Part shown: piece after piece, positions 1 to 9,021 of the stretch
Numbering within the stretch: position 1 is the first letter of the stretch
Layout of the letters: each line of letters starts with the position of its first letter
Source of the DNA: Brevibacillus_H ginsengisoli
Lineage (GTDB): Bacteria; Bacillota; Bacilli; Brevibacillales; Brevibacillaceae
Length of the DNA stretch: 64,000 nt
Reading direction: 5' to 3'
Assembly (NCBI RefSeq): GCF_050113715.1
Contig: NZ_JBNJQR010000009.1
Span: forward strand, 62,001 to 126,000
The notes under the pieces: generated by a model
What the model saw: the letters and a program-made list of their open reading frames with translations, nothing else
Database searches by the model: none
What the model was told of the DNA's origin: nothing
Program-made: the position numbers and the translations under genes

Positions 1-2
1 GC

Positions 3-662
3 TTTTTGGAGATTGTGGAGGGGCGTCTGATTGAAGATGGCATTCGGGCACTGGAGAGCCAAGGTGTGGAACGCATCATTGCCATTCCGCTGTTTGTGGC
101 GTCAGGAAGCATGCACATAGATGAGATCGGGATGATGCTCGGGGTGATCCCTCCTGATCAAGTGCACACGGATGAACTTATAGAACCCATACAGACTCAA
201 GCCAAGATCGTTTATTGCGCGCCAATGGATGACCACCCGCTGATCGTGGATATTTTGGAAGAGCGGATTCGTGAGCTATCCATTGACCCGCGTGAAGAAG
301 TGCTGTTACTGGTAGGACACGGGGCGGACGAAGGCAAATACCATGCAAGTTGGGAAAAGGTACTGCAAAGACTCACCACCAACTTGCGTGAACGATGTGG
401 ATTCAAAGGGGCAACCTACGGGACTTTGCATCCAAACAATTTGCGCAGACGTGCCGAAGCTGTTTCAAGCAAGAATCGGACGATTGTCATTCCGCTGTTT
501 TTAAGTGAAGGATACTTTACTGACAAAGTAATCCCTTCTGCTCTTGAAGGCTTGTCTTATCTCTACAACGGTAAAACTTATTTGCCGCACGCCAATGTAT
601 CCCGCTGGCTGCAGGCTGGCATTGATCGTGAACTAAACAAGCTCCATCTCAAAACGGTGTAA
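3..662 (+). CDS. Sirohydrochlorin chelatase / CbiX family protein, 5'-truncated by the window edge
   Basis: The reading frame is open from the first bases, so the N-terminus lies outside the window. CbiX-type chelatases insert Co2+ or Fe2+ into sirohydrochlorin, for cobalamin or siroheme. The visible part holds the end of one CbiX half (an IPLFVASGSMH segment) and a second half with the LLLVGHGADEG strand-loop and an IPLFLSEGYF segment. The paired halves suit a long two-domain CbiX. The TTG at position 6 is only the first usable codon in frame and is unlikely to be the true start. An imperfect hairpin with a T-run follows the stop. Confidence 0.8.
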   Translation, partial: FLEIVEGRLIEDGIRALESQGVERIIAIPLFVASGSMHIDEIGMMLGVIPPDQVHTDELIEPIQTQAKIVYCAPMDDHPLIVDILEERIRELSIDPREEVLLLVGHGADEGKYHASWEKVLQRLTTNLRERCGFKGATYGTLHPNNLRRRAEAVSSKNRTIVIPLFLSEGYFTDKVIPSALEGLSYLYNGKTYLPHANVSRWLQAGIDRELNKLHLKTV

Positions 663-664
663 TC

Positions 665-715
665 CCAAAACCCGCTCAGCCATAGCATTTGCTTCGGTTG
701 GGAGGGTTTTTTGCT
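665..715 (+). terminator. Probable rho-independent terminator after cbiX-like gene
   Basis: An aaaacccgctcagcc arm pairs imperfectly with ggttgggagggtttttt across a short loop, and the right arm ends in six Ts. It lies directly after the stop codon and before the natA ribosome-binding site. Confidence 0.5.
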
Positions 716-760
716 CTTGCGGGGCATACCTAGATTGGATGATAGGCAAGGAGGTTCGAC

Positions 761-1486
761 ATGATTGAACTGCAATCTGTTACCAAACGGTTTGGAAATT
801 TTACGGGCGTAGATCGGTTATCCTTTCAGGTGCGACCCGGCGAAGTAGTAGGCTTACTTGGTGAGAACGGAGCCGGTAAGACCACAACGATGCGGATGAT
901 GGCCACTCTGCTTAAGCCAACAGAGGGTGAAATTTATGTGAACGGCTACTCTGTACGAAAAGACTCCATGCAGGTACGCAATCAGATCGGGCTCTTGTTC
1001 GGCGGTGATGTGGGATTGTACGCCAGACTGACGGCTCGCGAGAATATTGAATACTTTGGCCGACTCTATGGGTTGGACAGAGCAGAGGTAGCCAAGCGAA
1101 TCCAACATCTGAGTGAAACGCTCGGGATGGAGGAGTTTCTGGAACGGCGGGTTGCCGCCTTTTCCCGGGGAATGAAGCAGAAGGTGGCGATTGCTCGCGC
1201 GTTAGTGTATGATCCACAGGTTATTTTACTGGATGAACCGACGACGGGGCTTGATGTGACGGCTGCCCACGTGTTTCATCAGCTGATTACCAGCCTGCGT
1301 GCCGAGGACAAAACCATTCTCTTCTCCAGCCACAATCTAGGTGAAGTGGAGAAGCTGTGTAATCGCGTGGTGATCCTGCATAATGGAAAATCGTGCTTTG
1401 AAGGGACCGTTCCCTCGTTGCGTGAAACCTATCAGATGACTGACCTTGAGGAGATCTTCATGAGAATCGTGGGAGGAGGCAACTGA
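761..1486 (+). CDS. natA: ABC transporter ATP-binding protein, NatA-like
   Basis: This is the cytoplasmic ATPase of a two-component efflux ABC transporter. In Bacillus subtilis NatAB exports Na+. The 241-aa protein has a Walker A (GENGAGKT, residues 34-41), an ABC signature (FSRGMKQ, about 138-144) and a Walker B with DEPTTG. Sequence and length resemble NatA closely. The ATG follows an AAGGAGG Shine-Dalgarno. The stop lies one base from the start of the permease gene, so the two are translated as a unit. The Na+ substrate is inferred from family resemblance only. Confidence 0.88.
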   Translation: MIELQSVTKRFGNFTGVDRLSFQVRPGEVVGLLGENGAGKTTTMRMMATLLKPTEGEIYVNGYSVRKDSMQVRNQIGLLFGGDVGLYARLTARENIEYFGRLYGLDRAEVAKRIQHLSETLGMEEFLERRVAAFSRGMKQKVAIARALVYDPQVILLDEPTTGLDVTAAHVFHQLITSLRAEDKTILFSSHNLGEVEKLCNRVVILHNGKSCFEGTVPSLRETYQMTDLEEIFMRIVGGGN

Positions 1487-1487
1487 T

Positions 1488-2669
1488 ATGAACCGTTCGA
1501 TCTGGATCGTCTTTCGCAAAGAATTCACAGACCTGCTGCGTGATCGCAAGACGTGGGTCGGTGCGTTTGCCATCCCAATTATCTTGATTCCGCTTGTCTT
1601 TTTCCTGTTGGGATCCGCCATCAGCGGCGTAGAGCAGGATGCCAGGACATACATACCCATTGTCATCAAAGGTGAATTGAATCAACCATTGGCGCAAAAC
1701 ATACTCTCCACACCGGGAGTCAAGCTATTGAATTCATCCAACCCGGCTCAGTCCCTGCAAACTTCTAAGATTCGCCTGATTATCGAGCTGCCAAACGGTT
1801 TGGAAAAGCAGCTGTCCTTGGGCCAACATGTCACGATCCCGATCTGGTACGATCCCTCCAATCAGAAGTCAACTATCGCTCGTGAGACCATAGAGAAAGT
1901 AATCCAAGATTATGAGCAAAAAGTCGTGGCAAAAAGGCTGGAAGCGGTTGGCCTATCGACGCAATCCATCCATCCGATTGAGCTTCATGTGACGAGTGTG
2001 GCAAGCAAGGAGAGGATGTCAGGAAGCATGCTGGCAACGATCATTCCGTTGATGCTCATGCTCTCGTTGGCGTCAGGCGGGATACCAGCGGCAACCGATC
2101 TCATTGCTGGGGAGAAAGAAAGAGGGACCCTGGAAGCTTTAATCAGCTCGCCTGTTTCCGGAAGTAGTGTTTTGATTGCCAAACTTCTGACTACCATGAT
2201 CATGGGGATGGTAAGCGCGACAGCCTCGCTGATCAGCTTGTCGATCATTTATACCGTAGCTCCGATCGGTACAGAAGAAGCGGGGGTTTCGCTAGGCTTT
2301 TTCAATCCGTTATCCGTACTGGTGCTTCTCCTGATGATCTTGTTATTAGCCGCCATGTTTGCGGGGGTGGAGTTAGCGGTTAGCGCCAGCGCCAAGACAT
2401 TCAAGGAGGCCCAAACCTATTTGGCTCCCATTGCGATACTGGCCGTCGTTCCCTCCTACATGCTCATGCCGCTTAATCCAGCGGATATCCCGCTCTACTA
2501 TCATTTTCTGCCGCTTTTTAACGGGGCCGCTGTGTTTAAAGAGATTTTTTACGGAGATTTACAGTGGCTGCATGTCCTTGGGGCCATCGGATCTTCCTTG
2601 TGTTATGTAGGGATTGCCATCTGGTTGGCCGCGTACTTTTTCAGGCAGGAGCGTTTGCTGATTCGATAA
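1488..2669 (+). CDS. natB: ABC transporter permease, NatB-like
   Basis: This membrane partner of the preceding ATPase has 393 aa. One N-terminal transmembrane segment (about residues 20-45) is followed by a large extracytoplasmic domain of about 150 residues, then a block of about five or six transmembrane helices that begins near residue 180. The AGEKERGTLEALISSP motif is typical of NatB/ABC-2 type permeases. The start lies one base after the natA stop, with GGAGGAGG just upstream. The Na+ or drug substrate cannot be told from sequence. Confidence 0.87.
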   Translation: MNRSIWIVFRKEFTDLLRDRKTWVGAFAIPIILIPLVFFLLGSAISGVEQDARTYIPIVIKGELNQPLAQNILSTPGVKLLNSSNPAQSLQTSKIRLIIELPNGLEKQLSLGQHVTIPIWYDPSNQKSTIARETIEKVIQDYEQKVVAKRLEAVGLSTQSIHPIELHVTSVASKERMSGSMLATIIPLMLMLSLASGGIPAATDLIAGEKERGTLEALISSPVSGSSVLIAKLLTTMIMGMVSATASLISLSIIYTVAPIGTEEAGVSLGFFNPLSVLVLLLMILLLAAMFAGVELAVSASAKTFKEAQTYLAPIAILAVVPSYMLMPLNPADIPLYYHFLPLFNGAAVFKEIFYGDLQWLHVLGAIGSSLCYVGIAIWLAAYFFRQERLLIR

Positions 2670-2714
2670 TCATGTATAATGAAAGTACAATCCTTGGTAA
2701 AGGTGTGTTAGAAC

Positions 2715-3620
2715 GTGAATCGGTTTTATGTCGGGGTATTATACATCGTCTTATCTGCGGCAGCATTCGGGTTTATGCCTATTTTCGCCATTTACGCCTA
2801 TCATGGCGGCTTCACTGTCATGACGCTGCTCGCCCTTCGTTTTCTAATGGCAGCGGTGCTGTTTTTTCTAGTTATCGGAGTAACCAAGCCACAATGGAAA
2901 CTGAGCGCCAGACAACTTCTTTCACTCTTGCTGATGGGGTCTGTGGTGTATGCGGCGCAGTCTTTTACATACTTCTCGGCAGTAAAATTCATTCCCGCAT
3001 CACTCGCAGCGTTATTGCTTTACACGTTTCCGATCTACGTGACCATATTAGCTTATTTTGTTGAAAAAGAACCGCTCTCCAAGGAAACTGTGCTCGCTAT
3101 ACTATTGTCGTTGGGCGGATTGGTGATGATTCTGGGAACGTCATTCGGGCAAGTGAACCTGACAGGAGTGCTGTTGGCGCTAACGGCCGCCATCATTTAC
3201 GCGCTGTATATACTTGCAGGAAATAGGCTGGTGAAAAATATCCCTCCTGTGATTGCTACCGCGTTTATATGTCTCGGTGCGTCTGTCTCCTTTTTTATTG
3301 TCGGAGCATTTACAGGACAGTTGCAGTTTAACATCCTACCTCAAGGCTGGTGGGCGTTAATCGGTATCGTCATGATCTCAACCGTTGTGTCGATTTTCAC
3401 TTTTTTCAAAGGGCTGGAGTTAATTGGATCAACCAAGTCCTCGATTCTCAGCACAGTTGAGCCGTTCGTAACCGTCCTGTTGTCGACACTGCTATTGCAT
3501 GAGCATTTAACCTGGCTGCAACTAATCGGCGGAATCACCGTTCTAGCCGGGGCGATGCTGGTTGTAACCTCTCGCTCCAAACAGCAGGCGGTTTCGAAAG
3601 AAGTGCAAAATGGAGCCTAA
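2715..3620 (+). CDS. EamA/DMT family transporter
   Basis: This 301-aa integral membrane protein has about ten predicted transmembrane helices in two EamA repeats. The AAAFGFMPIFA segment at the N-terminus and the WLQLIGGITVLAGAML segment near the C-terminus are typical of the drug/metabolite transporter superfamily. The GTG start follows a weak AAAGGTG site 45 bp after natB, and a strong bidirectional terminator follows. The substrate is unknown. Confidence 0.85.
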   Translation: MNRFYVGVLYIVLSAAAFGFMPIFAIYAYHGGFTVMTLLALRFLMAAVLFFLVIGVTKPQWKLSARQLLSLLLMGSVVYAAQSFTYFSAVKFIPASLAALLLYTFPIYVTILAYFVEKEPLSKETVLAILLSLGGLVMILGTSFGQVNLTGVLLALTAAIIYALYILAGNRLVKNIPPVIATAFICLGASVSFFIVGAFTGQLQFNILPQGWWALIGIVMISTVVSIFTFFKGLELIGSTKSSILSTVEPFVTVLLSTLLLHEHLTWLQLIGGITVLAGAMLVVTSRSKQQAVSKEVQNGA

Positions 3621-3644
3621 CCTCTAAAAGAGTGATAGAACGAA

Positions 3645-3668
3645 AAAAGCCGGATTGCTCCGGCTTTT
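3645..3668. terminator. Bidirectional rho-independent terminator
   Basis: A perfect 10-bp stem (AAAAGCCGGA / TCCGGCTTTT) with a four-base loop separates the convergent EamA and glucokinase genes. T-tracts on both strands allow it to serve both. Confidence 0.9.
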
Positions 3669-3698
3669 CAACTTTATTCGGGTATAACTGCCACCGAG

Positions 3699-4664
3699 TC
3701 ACACCTGATCGTTGTAGACAAGCCACGCGGCACCAATAACACCGGCGTCATTGCCTGTCGTTGCGGGAAGAATCTCGCATGCGTCATAGCAAATTGGCAA
3801 GGTAAATTGTTTAAATGACGCTCTCACGCGATCAAACAGGAAATCACCCGCCGCAGAAACTCCACCGCCAATGACGATTTTGGCGGGGTTCAAGATGGTG
3901 GCGAGATGGGAAAGCCCAAGTCCCAGATAATACGCCGCCTGATCCACGATGGCAAGCGCCGCCTCGTCCCCTGCAATCGCTGCGTCAAATACATCCTTCG
4001 CATTCACTTTCCCTTGACTGCTCAAGCGCTCCGCCAAAAACGGACTGGTTTGCTCCTGTGCGGCACGATTGCCTTCACGTTTAATGGCCGTTGCAGAGGT
4101 GTAGGTTTCGAGACAGCCGGTTTTGCCACAATTGCATTGCGGCCCCCCACTCGGAACGATTGAGATGTGCCCGATCTCTCCGCCAGCACCCGTCACACCT
4201 TGAATCACTTGACCGCCGACGATCACTCCACCGCCTACCCCCGTACCAAGCGTAATGGCAACAAGGTCATTTGCGCCTTTACCAGATCCTTGCCACATCT
4301 CGCCAAGAGCTGCGTTGTTGGCGTCATTGCCGATAAAGACAGGGACATTGGCCAGTTTTTGCAGGCTGTCTCGAAGCGGTACGTTTTTGCAATGGAGGTT
4401 GACAGCTTCCAGAATGACTCCGGTTTTTTCATCGACAAATCCAGGCACACCTACACCAATGCCAAGCAGCTTGGTTTTATCCAGTTTGATTTCACCAATC
4501 AGGTTTAGTACGGTATGATGAATGGTAGAAATGATGGTATCTATTCCTTCTTGAACCGGAGTTGGTACTTGCGTCTTGCCCAACATGGCGCCTGTCGTAT
4601 CGAACAAAGCTACTTTAATAGCAGTTCCACCTAAATCGACACCAGCGATAATGGCAGTATCCAC
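3699..4664 (-). CDS. glcK: ROK family glucokinase
   Basis: This enzyme phosphorylates glucose to glucose-6-phosphate with ATP. The ROK signature is complete: an N-terminal phosphate-binding DLGGTAIK, a catalytic GNDANNAALGE stretch and the zinc-binding CNCGKTGCLE motif. Upstream in-frame codons exist as far as 4784, but the GTG at 4664 is preferred. It has AGGGG eight bases upstream and places DLGGT about ten residues from the N-terminus, as in homologues. That gives 321 aa, the normal length. The gene is divergent from dagK. Confidence 0.88.
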   Translation of the reverse strand: MDTAIIAGVDLGGTAIKVALFDTTGAMLGKTQVPTPVQEGIDTIISTIHHTVLNLIGEIKLDKTKLLGIGVGVPGFVDEKTGVILEAVNLHCKNVPLRDSLQKLANVPVFIGNDANNAALGEMWQGSGKGANDLVAITLGTGVGGGVIVGGQVIQGVTGAGGEIGHISIVPSGGPQCNCGKTGCLETYTSATAIKREGNRAAQEQTSPFLAERLSSQGKVNAKDVFDAAIAGDEAALAIVDQAAYYLGLGLSHLATILNPAKIVIGGGVSAAGDFLFDRVRASFKQFTLPICYDACEILPATTGNDAGVIGAAWLVYNDQV

Positions 4665-4859
4665 ATGGTTCACCCCTAACCTATATAAAAAGAATCTCAA
4701 GTTTATCTTACCATTGACCAACACCTCAATATTACAGGAATATGAGCGAATCCTTAACGAAATCGAACGATTATCGCATAGCAATTCCCAAAATCGGCTA
4801 TACAGGATATGATGGTAAGAAGATGCTACGGAAATGCTTGGACGGAAGAAGGGAAATGT

Positions 4860-5756
4860 GTGAAAACCAAAAGAACACGGCTAATCTACAACCCCAGCTC
4901 TGGGAGGGAGGGGATTCGTCGACAATTGCCCCACATTCTAGAGATTCTAGAGGAAGCCGGTTATGAAACATCTTGTTACGCAACCAAGGGAGCGGGTGAC
5001 GCTACACGGGAGGCTGAAGAAGCGGTCAAACGCGGATTCGACGTCATCATCGCAGCTGGAGGCGACGGTACCATCTATGAAGTGGTCAACGGCATCGGAG
5101 AGAAAAACAACCGTCCAGCACTCGGGATTATTCCAGCGGGAACGACCAATGATTTTGCGAGAGCGCTTGGTATCCCCAAATCAGTCAGTTTATCAGCGAA
5201 GGTTATCGCCAATGGACGAAGTAAGCCGATTGATCTAGGGCGTATCAATAATCGCTATTTTATCAATATCGCTGGAGGAGGCTCACTCACCGAGCTGACC
5301 TACGAAGTACCCAGCAAGCTCAAAACCGTGATTGGACAGCTCGCCTATTACGTCAAAGGTATGGAAAAGCTTCCATTCATCCACCCGACACACGTCCGAA
5401 TCGAGACCAAAAATCAGGTCATCGTGGATGATGAAATCATGATGTTCCTTATCGCTAACAGCCGTTCGGTAGGTGGTTTTGAACGCCTGGCCCCGCACGC
5501 CGATTTATCAGACGGCAAATTCGACTGCCTCGTCGTGAAAAAGATGAGCCTGCCCGAATTCATTCGCTTATCCACTTATGCAGTCAAAGGTGATCATTTG
5601 AAGGACCCCAACATCATATATTTTCAAACCGATTATCTCAAAGCAACTTCACAGGGCAAGAACCCAATTCAACTGAATCTGGACGGCGAACTGGGCGGAC
5701 AGCTGCCGTGCGAGTGCGTTGCTTTGCGGAACCATCTGCAAGTATTTGTTCCATAA
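4860..5756 (+). CDS. dagK: Diacylglycerol/lipid kinase (DagK/YegS family)
   Basis: This soluble lipid kinase recycles diacylglycerol to phosphatidic acid. The nucleotide-binding AAGGDGTIYEVVNG motif and the IPAGTTNDFARALGIP motif are both intact. The GTG at 4860 is chosen because GAAGGGAAA lies just upstream and the YNPSSGR motif then sits near the N-terminus, as in DagK. The result is about 298 aa, the usual size. dagK beside a TrmA-family methyltransferase is a recurring arrangement in Firmicutes. Confidence 0.9.
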   Translation: MKTKRTRLIYNPSSGREGIRRQLPHILEILEEAGYETSCYATKGAGDATREAEEAVKRGFDVIIAAGGDGTIYEVVNGIGEKNNRPALGIIPAGTTNDFARALGIPKSVSLSAKVIANGRSKPIDLGRINNRYFINIAGGGSLTELTYEVPSKLKTVIGQLAYYVKGMEKLPFIHPTHVRIETKNQVIVDDEIMMFLIANSRSVGGFERLAPHADLSDGKFDCLVVKKMSLPEFIRLSTYAVKGDHLKDPNIIYFQTDYLKATSQGKNPIQLNLDGELGGQLPCECVALRNHLQVFVP

Positions 5757-5821
5757 ATATAAACAGACAGAAGACCCCATGACAGATCACATATTGTAGA
5801 AGCAAAGGAGTCCAACCCCAC

Positions 5822-7324
5822 GTGTCAAAAGAAGCCAAACCGAAGAACAATCGACGGAAAAATAACCATAGCACTCGTTCAGCCAGCAACCAAACGAATC
5901 GGCAAACCAGCCAGCCAGCTAGTCAAAAAAGAAATCGCAGCGCAAGTGAACGTAACTACCCCGTACAAAACGGACAGGTCCTTAATCTTGAGATTCACGG
6001 GCTGAATCATGAAGGCGCGGGAGTAGGACGGCATGAAGGGTATACTTTATTCGTGCAAGGTGCACTTCCGGGTGAGATTGTGCGAGTGCAAGTCGAGCAT
6101 ACTAAGAAGACGTACGGGTTTGCTAAACTGCTTGAGGTAATGCAGCCAAGCGAAGCTCGTTTAGTGCCGCCTTGTCCGTTGTTTGACGAGTGCGGTGGAT
6201 GCTCGTTGCAGCATATCCACTATAGCGAACAGCTTGTCCATAAACGTCAAATCGTCATCGATAATCTCAAGCGAATTGGAAATTTTGATCTCGAAGGACA
6301 GGGAATTGTCGTTCATCCTACGCTGGGAATGGCAGAACCTTGGCGCTATCGCAACAAGGCGCAAGTTCCGATTGGAGAAGAAGAAGGCGGACTGATCGGT
6401 GGCTTCTACGCCGAGAAGTCTCACCGCATCATCGACATGGACGAGTGCTTAATCCAGCATCAGGCCAACGACGAGGTAGTTCGAATCGTCAAGCAAGTAG
6501 CCAACCAGCTAGGTATTCAAGCGTACAACGAAGCCACGCATACCGGACTTCTGCGCCACGTGGTCTCTCGCGTCGGAGCCAATACAGGTGAAATCATGGT
6601 CGTGCTGATCACCACTGAGGCATTTATTCCAGGCCTAGACCAGCTAATCGAAACTATTCGCACGCGAATTCCGCAAGTCAAAAGCCTTGTGCAAAACATT
6701 AACGACAAACGAACTAACGTCATTTTTGGCGATACGACGTTTACCCTCTGGGGCAGTGATGTCATTTACGATACGATTGGCCCTGTACGATTCGCCATTT
6801 CCGCAAGATCGTTCTATCAGGTGAACCCGACACAGACAGAGGTACTCTATAACAAGACGCTGGAGTACGCTGGACTTCACGGAGAAGAAATTGTAATCGA
6901 CGCATACTGTGGAATCGGAACCATTTCGTTGTTCCTAGCCCAAAAAGCAAAGCGCGTCTACGGAGTCGAGATCGTTCCCGAAGCGATCGCCGATGCCAAC
7001 CGGAATGCCGAACTGAATGGTATTACCAATGTGACTTTTGCAGTAGGGGCTGCTGAGGAAGTGATTCCAGCGTGGAAAGAGCAAGGGATTCGTCCGGATG
7101 TGCTGGTGGTTGACCCGCCGCGAAAAGGCTGCGACGAAGCTTTGCTCACGACCATTTTGCAGATGAAGCCGGAGCGGGTGGTTTATGTGTCATGTAATCC
7201 GTCGACGTTGGCGCGGGATTTGAAAGTTCTAAATGAATTGTATGAGTTGAGAGAGGTTCAGCCGGTGGATATGTTCCCGCATACGGGGCATGTGGAGTCA
7301 GTTGCCTTGTTGAATCTTAAATAA
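5822..7324 (+). CDS. rlmD: 23S rRNA (uracil-C5)-methyltransferase RlmD/RlmCD; integration target
   Basis: This SAM-dependent enzyme makes m5U in 23S rRNA. It has a basic low-complexity N-terminus (about residues 1-45), a TRAM domain, a 4Fe-4S motif (CPLFDECGGCSLQH), the SAM-binding DAYCGIGTISL motif, and the catalytic cysteine in VYVSCNPSTLARDL. The GTG start follows AAAGGAG. At 500 aa it is full length, and ends in FPHTGHVES plus a short tail. Its 3' end is the attachment site for the element to the right: the sequence from 7283 recurs at 14251, and further C-terminal remnants lie downstream. The present C-terminus was therefore probably supplied by the integrated element. Confidence 0.92.
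   Translation: MSKEAKPKNNRRKNNHSTRSASNQTNRQTSQPASQKRNRSASERNYPVQNGQVLNLEIHGLNHEGAGVGRHEGYTLFVQGALPGEIVRVQVEHTKKTYGFAKLLEVMQPSEARLVPPCPLFDECGGCSLQHIHYSEQLVHKRQIVIDNLKRIGNFDLEGQGIVVHPTLGMAEPWRYRNKAQVPIGEEEGGLIGGFYAEKSHRIIDMDECLIQHQANDEVVRIVKQVANQLGIQAYNEATHTGLLRHVVSRVGANTGEIMVVLITTEAFIPGLDQLIETIRTRIPQVKSLVQNINDKRTNVIFGDTTFTLWGSDVIYDTIGPVRFAISARSFYQVNPTQTEVLYNKTLEYAGLHGEEIVIDAYCGIGTISLFLAQKAKRVYGVEIVPEAIADANRNAELNGITNVTFAVGAAEEVIPAWKEQGIRPDVLVVDPPRKGCDEALLTTILQMKPERVVYVSCNPSTLARDLKVLNELYELREVQPVDMFPHTGHVESVALLNLK
7283..7298 (+). other. Left attachment core (attL) of element A
   Basis: ACGGGGCATGTGGAGT lies inside the last codons of rlmD. It matches 14251-14266 at 15 of 16 positions, including the first 11 bases exactly. 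The integrase gene lies between the two copies. Integration at the 3' end of this methyltransferase gene (rum) is known for several Firmicute integrative elements. Confidence 0.7.
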
Positions 7325-7330
7325 ATGAGA

Positions 7331-7355
7331 AAAACCCTTGGGAATCAAGGGTTTT
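7331..7355 (+). terminator. rlmD terminator
   Basis: A perfect 10-bp stem (AAAACCCTTG / CAAGGGTTTT) with a five-base loop and a T-run lies seven bases after the rlmD stop. Confidence 0.9.
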
Positions 7356-7386
7356 TGCTTTTGTAGGAATACCTATAGAGGACTAA

Positions 7387-7405
7387 TGACCACAATTTGA
7401 CCACA
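7387..7405 (+). repeat. Paired TGACCACA repeats, left end of element A
   Basis: Two direct TGACCACA octamers (7387-7394 and 7398-7405) are separated by three bases. The same pair occurs at 14117-14136 and 23366-23384, always close to an rlmD-derived attachment core. Their position and spacing suggest integrase arm-type binding sites. Confidence 0.65.
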
Positions 7406-7429
7406 AACAGTAATTTATTGATAGGCAGT

Positions 7430-7726
7430 TCAACATTCATCATGTTTGATTTCATGGTAGTCTTTACAAACCGAGCACCATTTCATCCCGTGTTCATCTA
7501 ACATGTGTTTCTGTTTTATTGCCATAAGCAAAAGTTCCTTATCAGTCCAGTTCCTAACCTTCATAGGATTTACATCTTCAGGGAGACCATTTTTAGGGAA
7601 GCCATTAGCATGAAGTAATTCAGCAATAGCATAGTAATCTGAATTAACATCATAGGGGAGATTTAACAGTCTAAGCAATCTAATTTGAGATTGAGTTGGC
7701 TGAAATACTTTTTTACTCCTGCTCAT
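7430..7726 (-). CDS. Small protein of unknown function, element A
   Basis: This 98-aa protein has a basic N-terminus, a charged helical middle and a C-terminal WCSVCKDYHEIKHDEC stretch whose cysteines and histidines could bind a metal ion. I do not recognise the family. The ATG follows GGGAG at suitable distance. It lies between the TGACCACA repeats and a large hairpin, and is the gene nearest the left end of the element. Confidence 0.6.
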   Translation of the reverse strand: MSRSKKVFQPTQSQIRLLRLLNLPYDVNSDYYAIAELLHANGFPKNGLPEDVNPMKVRNWTDKELLLMAIKQKHMLDEHGMKWCSVCKDYHEIKHDEC

Positions 7727-7757
7727 GTAATTTTACTACTCCCTTTATTTTATAATA

Positions 7758-7798
7758 GGCTAGCCTTTGGCAGCGTACACGCTGCCATCGTGCTAGCC
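7758..7798. terminator. Nested perfect hairpin, terminator or origin-like
   Basis: GGCTAGC (7758-7764) pairs with GCTAGCC (7792-7798), and inside it GGCAGCGT (7769-7776) pairs perfectly with ACGCTGCC (7779-7786). A TATTATAAAA stretch follows on the minus strand, compatible with termination of the 7905 gene. The nested geometry would also suit a single-strand origin. Confidence 0.5.
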
Positions 7799-7904
7799 CC
7801 ATAAGCCCATTTAAGCGCTTAGTTAGAGCGCCTGGGATACCTTTCTGTTACCCCTACCACTTACCTTTAACACATAGAGAATAGACTTGATTTTAAGACA
7901 TACT

Positions 7905-8180
7905 TTAGATTAATTTTGTTAGTTCTACTCTTCCAGTTCTATTAGTATCTAAAAATCTTATCAATCCCCAAACTGGATTGCCTATCTCATCTTTTAGAAA
8001 GCTAATTAGGACTCCCATTCTCCGAGCTTTTTTTGCTTTACTTCTAGGATTGGTTTGGTAAGTTGATCCCAGAACAAGATTTGTTTCATCAACTTTTTCC
8101 TTGTTTACGTATAACTCAATCTGACATTCGATGATGTTACCATTTTCATCAGTCTTGTATTTTGTATTATAGAATTTCAA
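7905..8180 (-). CDS. Small protein of unknown function, element A
   Basis: This predicted soluble protein of 91 aa is rich in beta strands and lysine, and contains GNPVWGLIRFLDTNRTGRVE. No family is recognised. An upstream in-frame GTG at 8189 overlaps the ribosome-binding site, so the TTG at 8180 with AGAAGGTGA upstream is preferred. About 120 bases of AT-rich sequence separate it from the next gene upstream. Confidence 0.5.
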   Translation of the reverse strand: MKFYNTKYKTDENGNIIECQIELYVNKEKVDETNLVLGSTYQTNPRSKAKKARRMGVLISFLKDEIGNPVWGLIRFLDTNRTGRVELTKLI

Positions 8181-8302
8181 TTGAATCACCTTCTGAATTA
8201 ATTTGTTTAAATGTTAACTCAAGATAATAATGTACAAGGCTTTGCTTTTGAGGATTTGTCATGAATTAATCCTTCTTTGTAGGTCGAACAGATTACCCTA
8301 AA

Positions 8303-8725
8303 CTAAAAACCAAAATCTAAATCATCTTCCTTTTGGTCGATTAATCCTTCCTGTTCAGCTTCAACAACAATATTAGAATTTAAAGCGTGCTCTATGAATT
8401 TCTTTACTATTTCAATGTTTCGTTCTTCATCATCATATGGTGCTGCCCAACTAATAGCATTTCCAATGGAGTCTAAAATGGCTAACAGGTATTTTTGAAA
8501 AAGGTTATAATCTGCATTCAAATCATGCTTGTAATCGATAGAGTCTATTAAATGAACGATAGTTGCTAACCTTATGTCTGAATTCCAAAACTTCTTCTCA
8601 TTACCCTGTATAATTAAAGATAGATTAACTCCATCCTCATCACCTGAACATGAAGCTTGAAACGGCTTATTAATATCAAATCCAAATTCAGATATTTTTG
8701 AAATGAATTTTGTTTTATTGTTCAT
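8303..8725 (-). CDS. Acidic protein of unknown function, element A
   Basis: This 140-aa protein has an acidic tail (DQKEDDLDFGF). The start overlaps the stop of the preceding 99-aa gene by four bases (ATGA), so the two are translationally coupled. That gene in turn overlaps the integrase gene. No family is recognised. The coupling suggests a two-protein function expressed with the integrase, for example a cargo pair or an integration accessory, but this is inference. Confidence 0.6.
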   Translation of the reverse strand: MNNKTKFISKISEFGFDINKPFQASCSGDEDGVNLSLIIQGNEKKFWNSDIRLATIVHLIDSIDYKHDLNADYNLFQKYLLAILDSIGNAISWAAPYDDEERNIEIVKKFIEHALNSNIVVEAEQEGLIDQKEDDLDFGF

Positions 8726-9021
8726 ACTGGTATCTCCATCCCATCACGTATATAATCCAAATACTCCCATTCAGCACTGTCTAAATCTAGCGTTTCGAGA
8801 ATGTTATGTCTTTCGTCATAAAAACAAATAGGTGAATCTAACAATTCTTTATGTTGTAGAAGGCATTCTTTAGCTCTGCGATGTATTTCTATATCAGTTA
8901 CATTTGTAAAATCAAATCCTACAACAAAATCGTGATACGCAAATAATAGTGGTTCAAGATCGCCTTCAAAATTTAGGTCATCCATAGTTTCAAAGAAAAT
9001 TGCTTGTTCCTTAGTCATCAT
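8722..9021 (-). CDS. Small acidic protein of unknown function, coupled to integrase
   Basis: This 99-aa acidic protein overlaps the 3' end of the integrase gene by 11 bases and has GGAGGG nine bases before its ATG. It ends in an ATGA overlap with the next gene. No family is recognised. Co-translation with int points to cargo carried in the integrase operon. Confidence 0.6.
   Translation of the reverse strand: MMTKEQAIFFETMDDLNFEGDLEPLLFAYHDFVVGFDFTNVTDIEIHRRAKECLLQHKELLDSPICFYDERHNILETLDLDSAEWEYLDYIRDGMEIPV

Noticed and set aside
2564..3064. A 166-codon plus-strand frame overlapping the EamA gene
   Set aside because: It lies in another frame of natB and EamA, has no ribosome-binding site, and its translation has no domain character.
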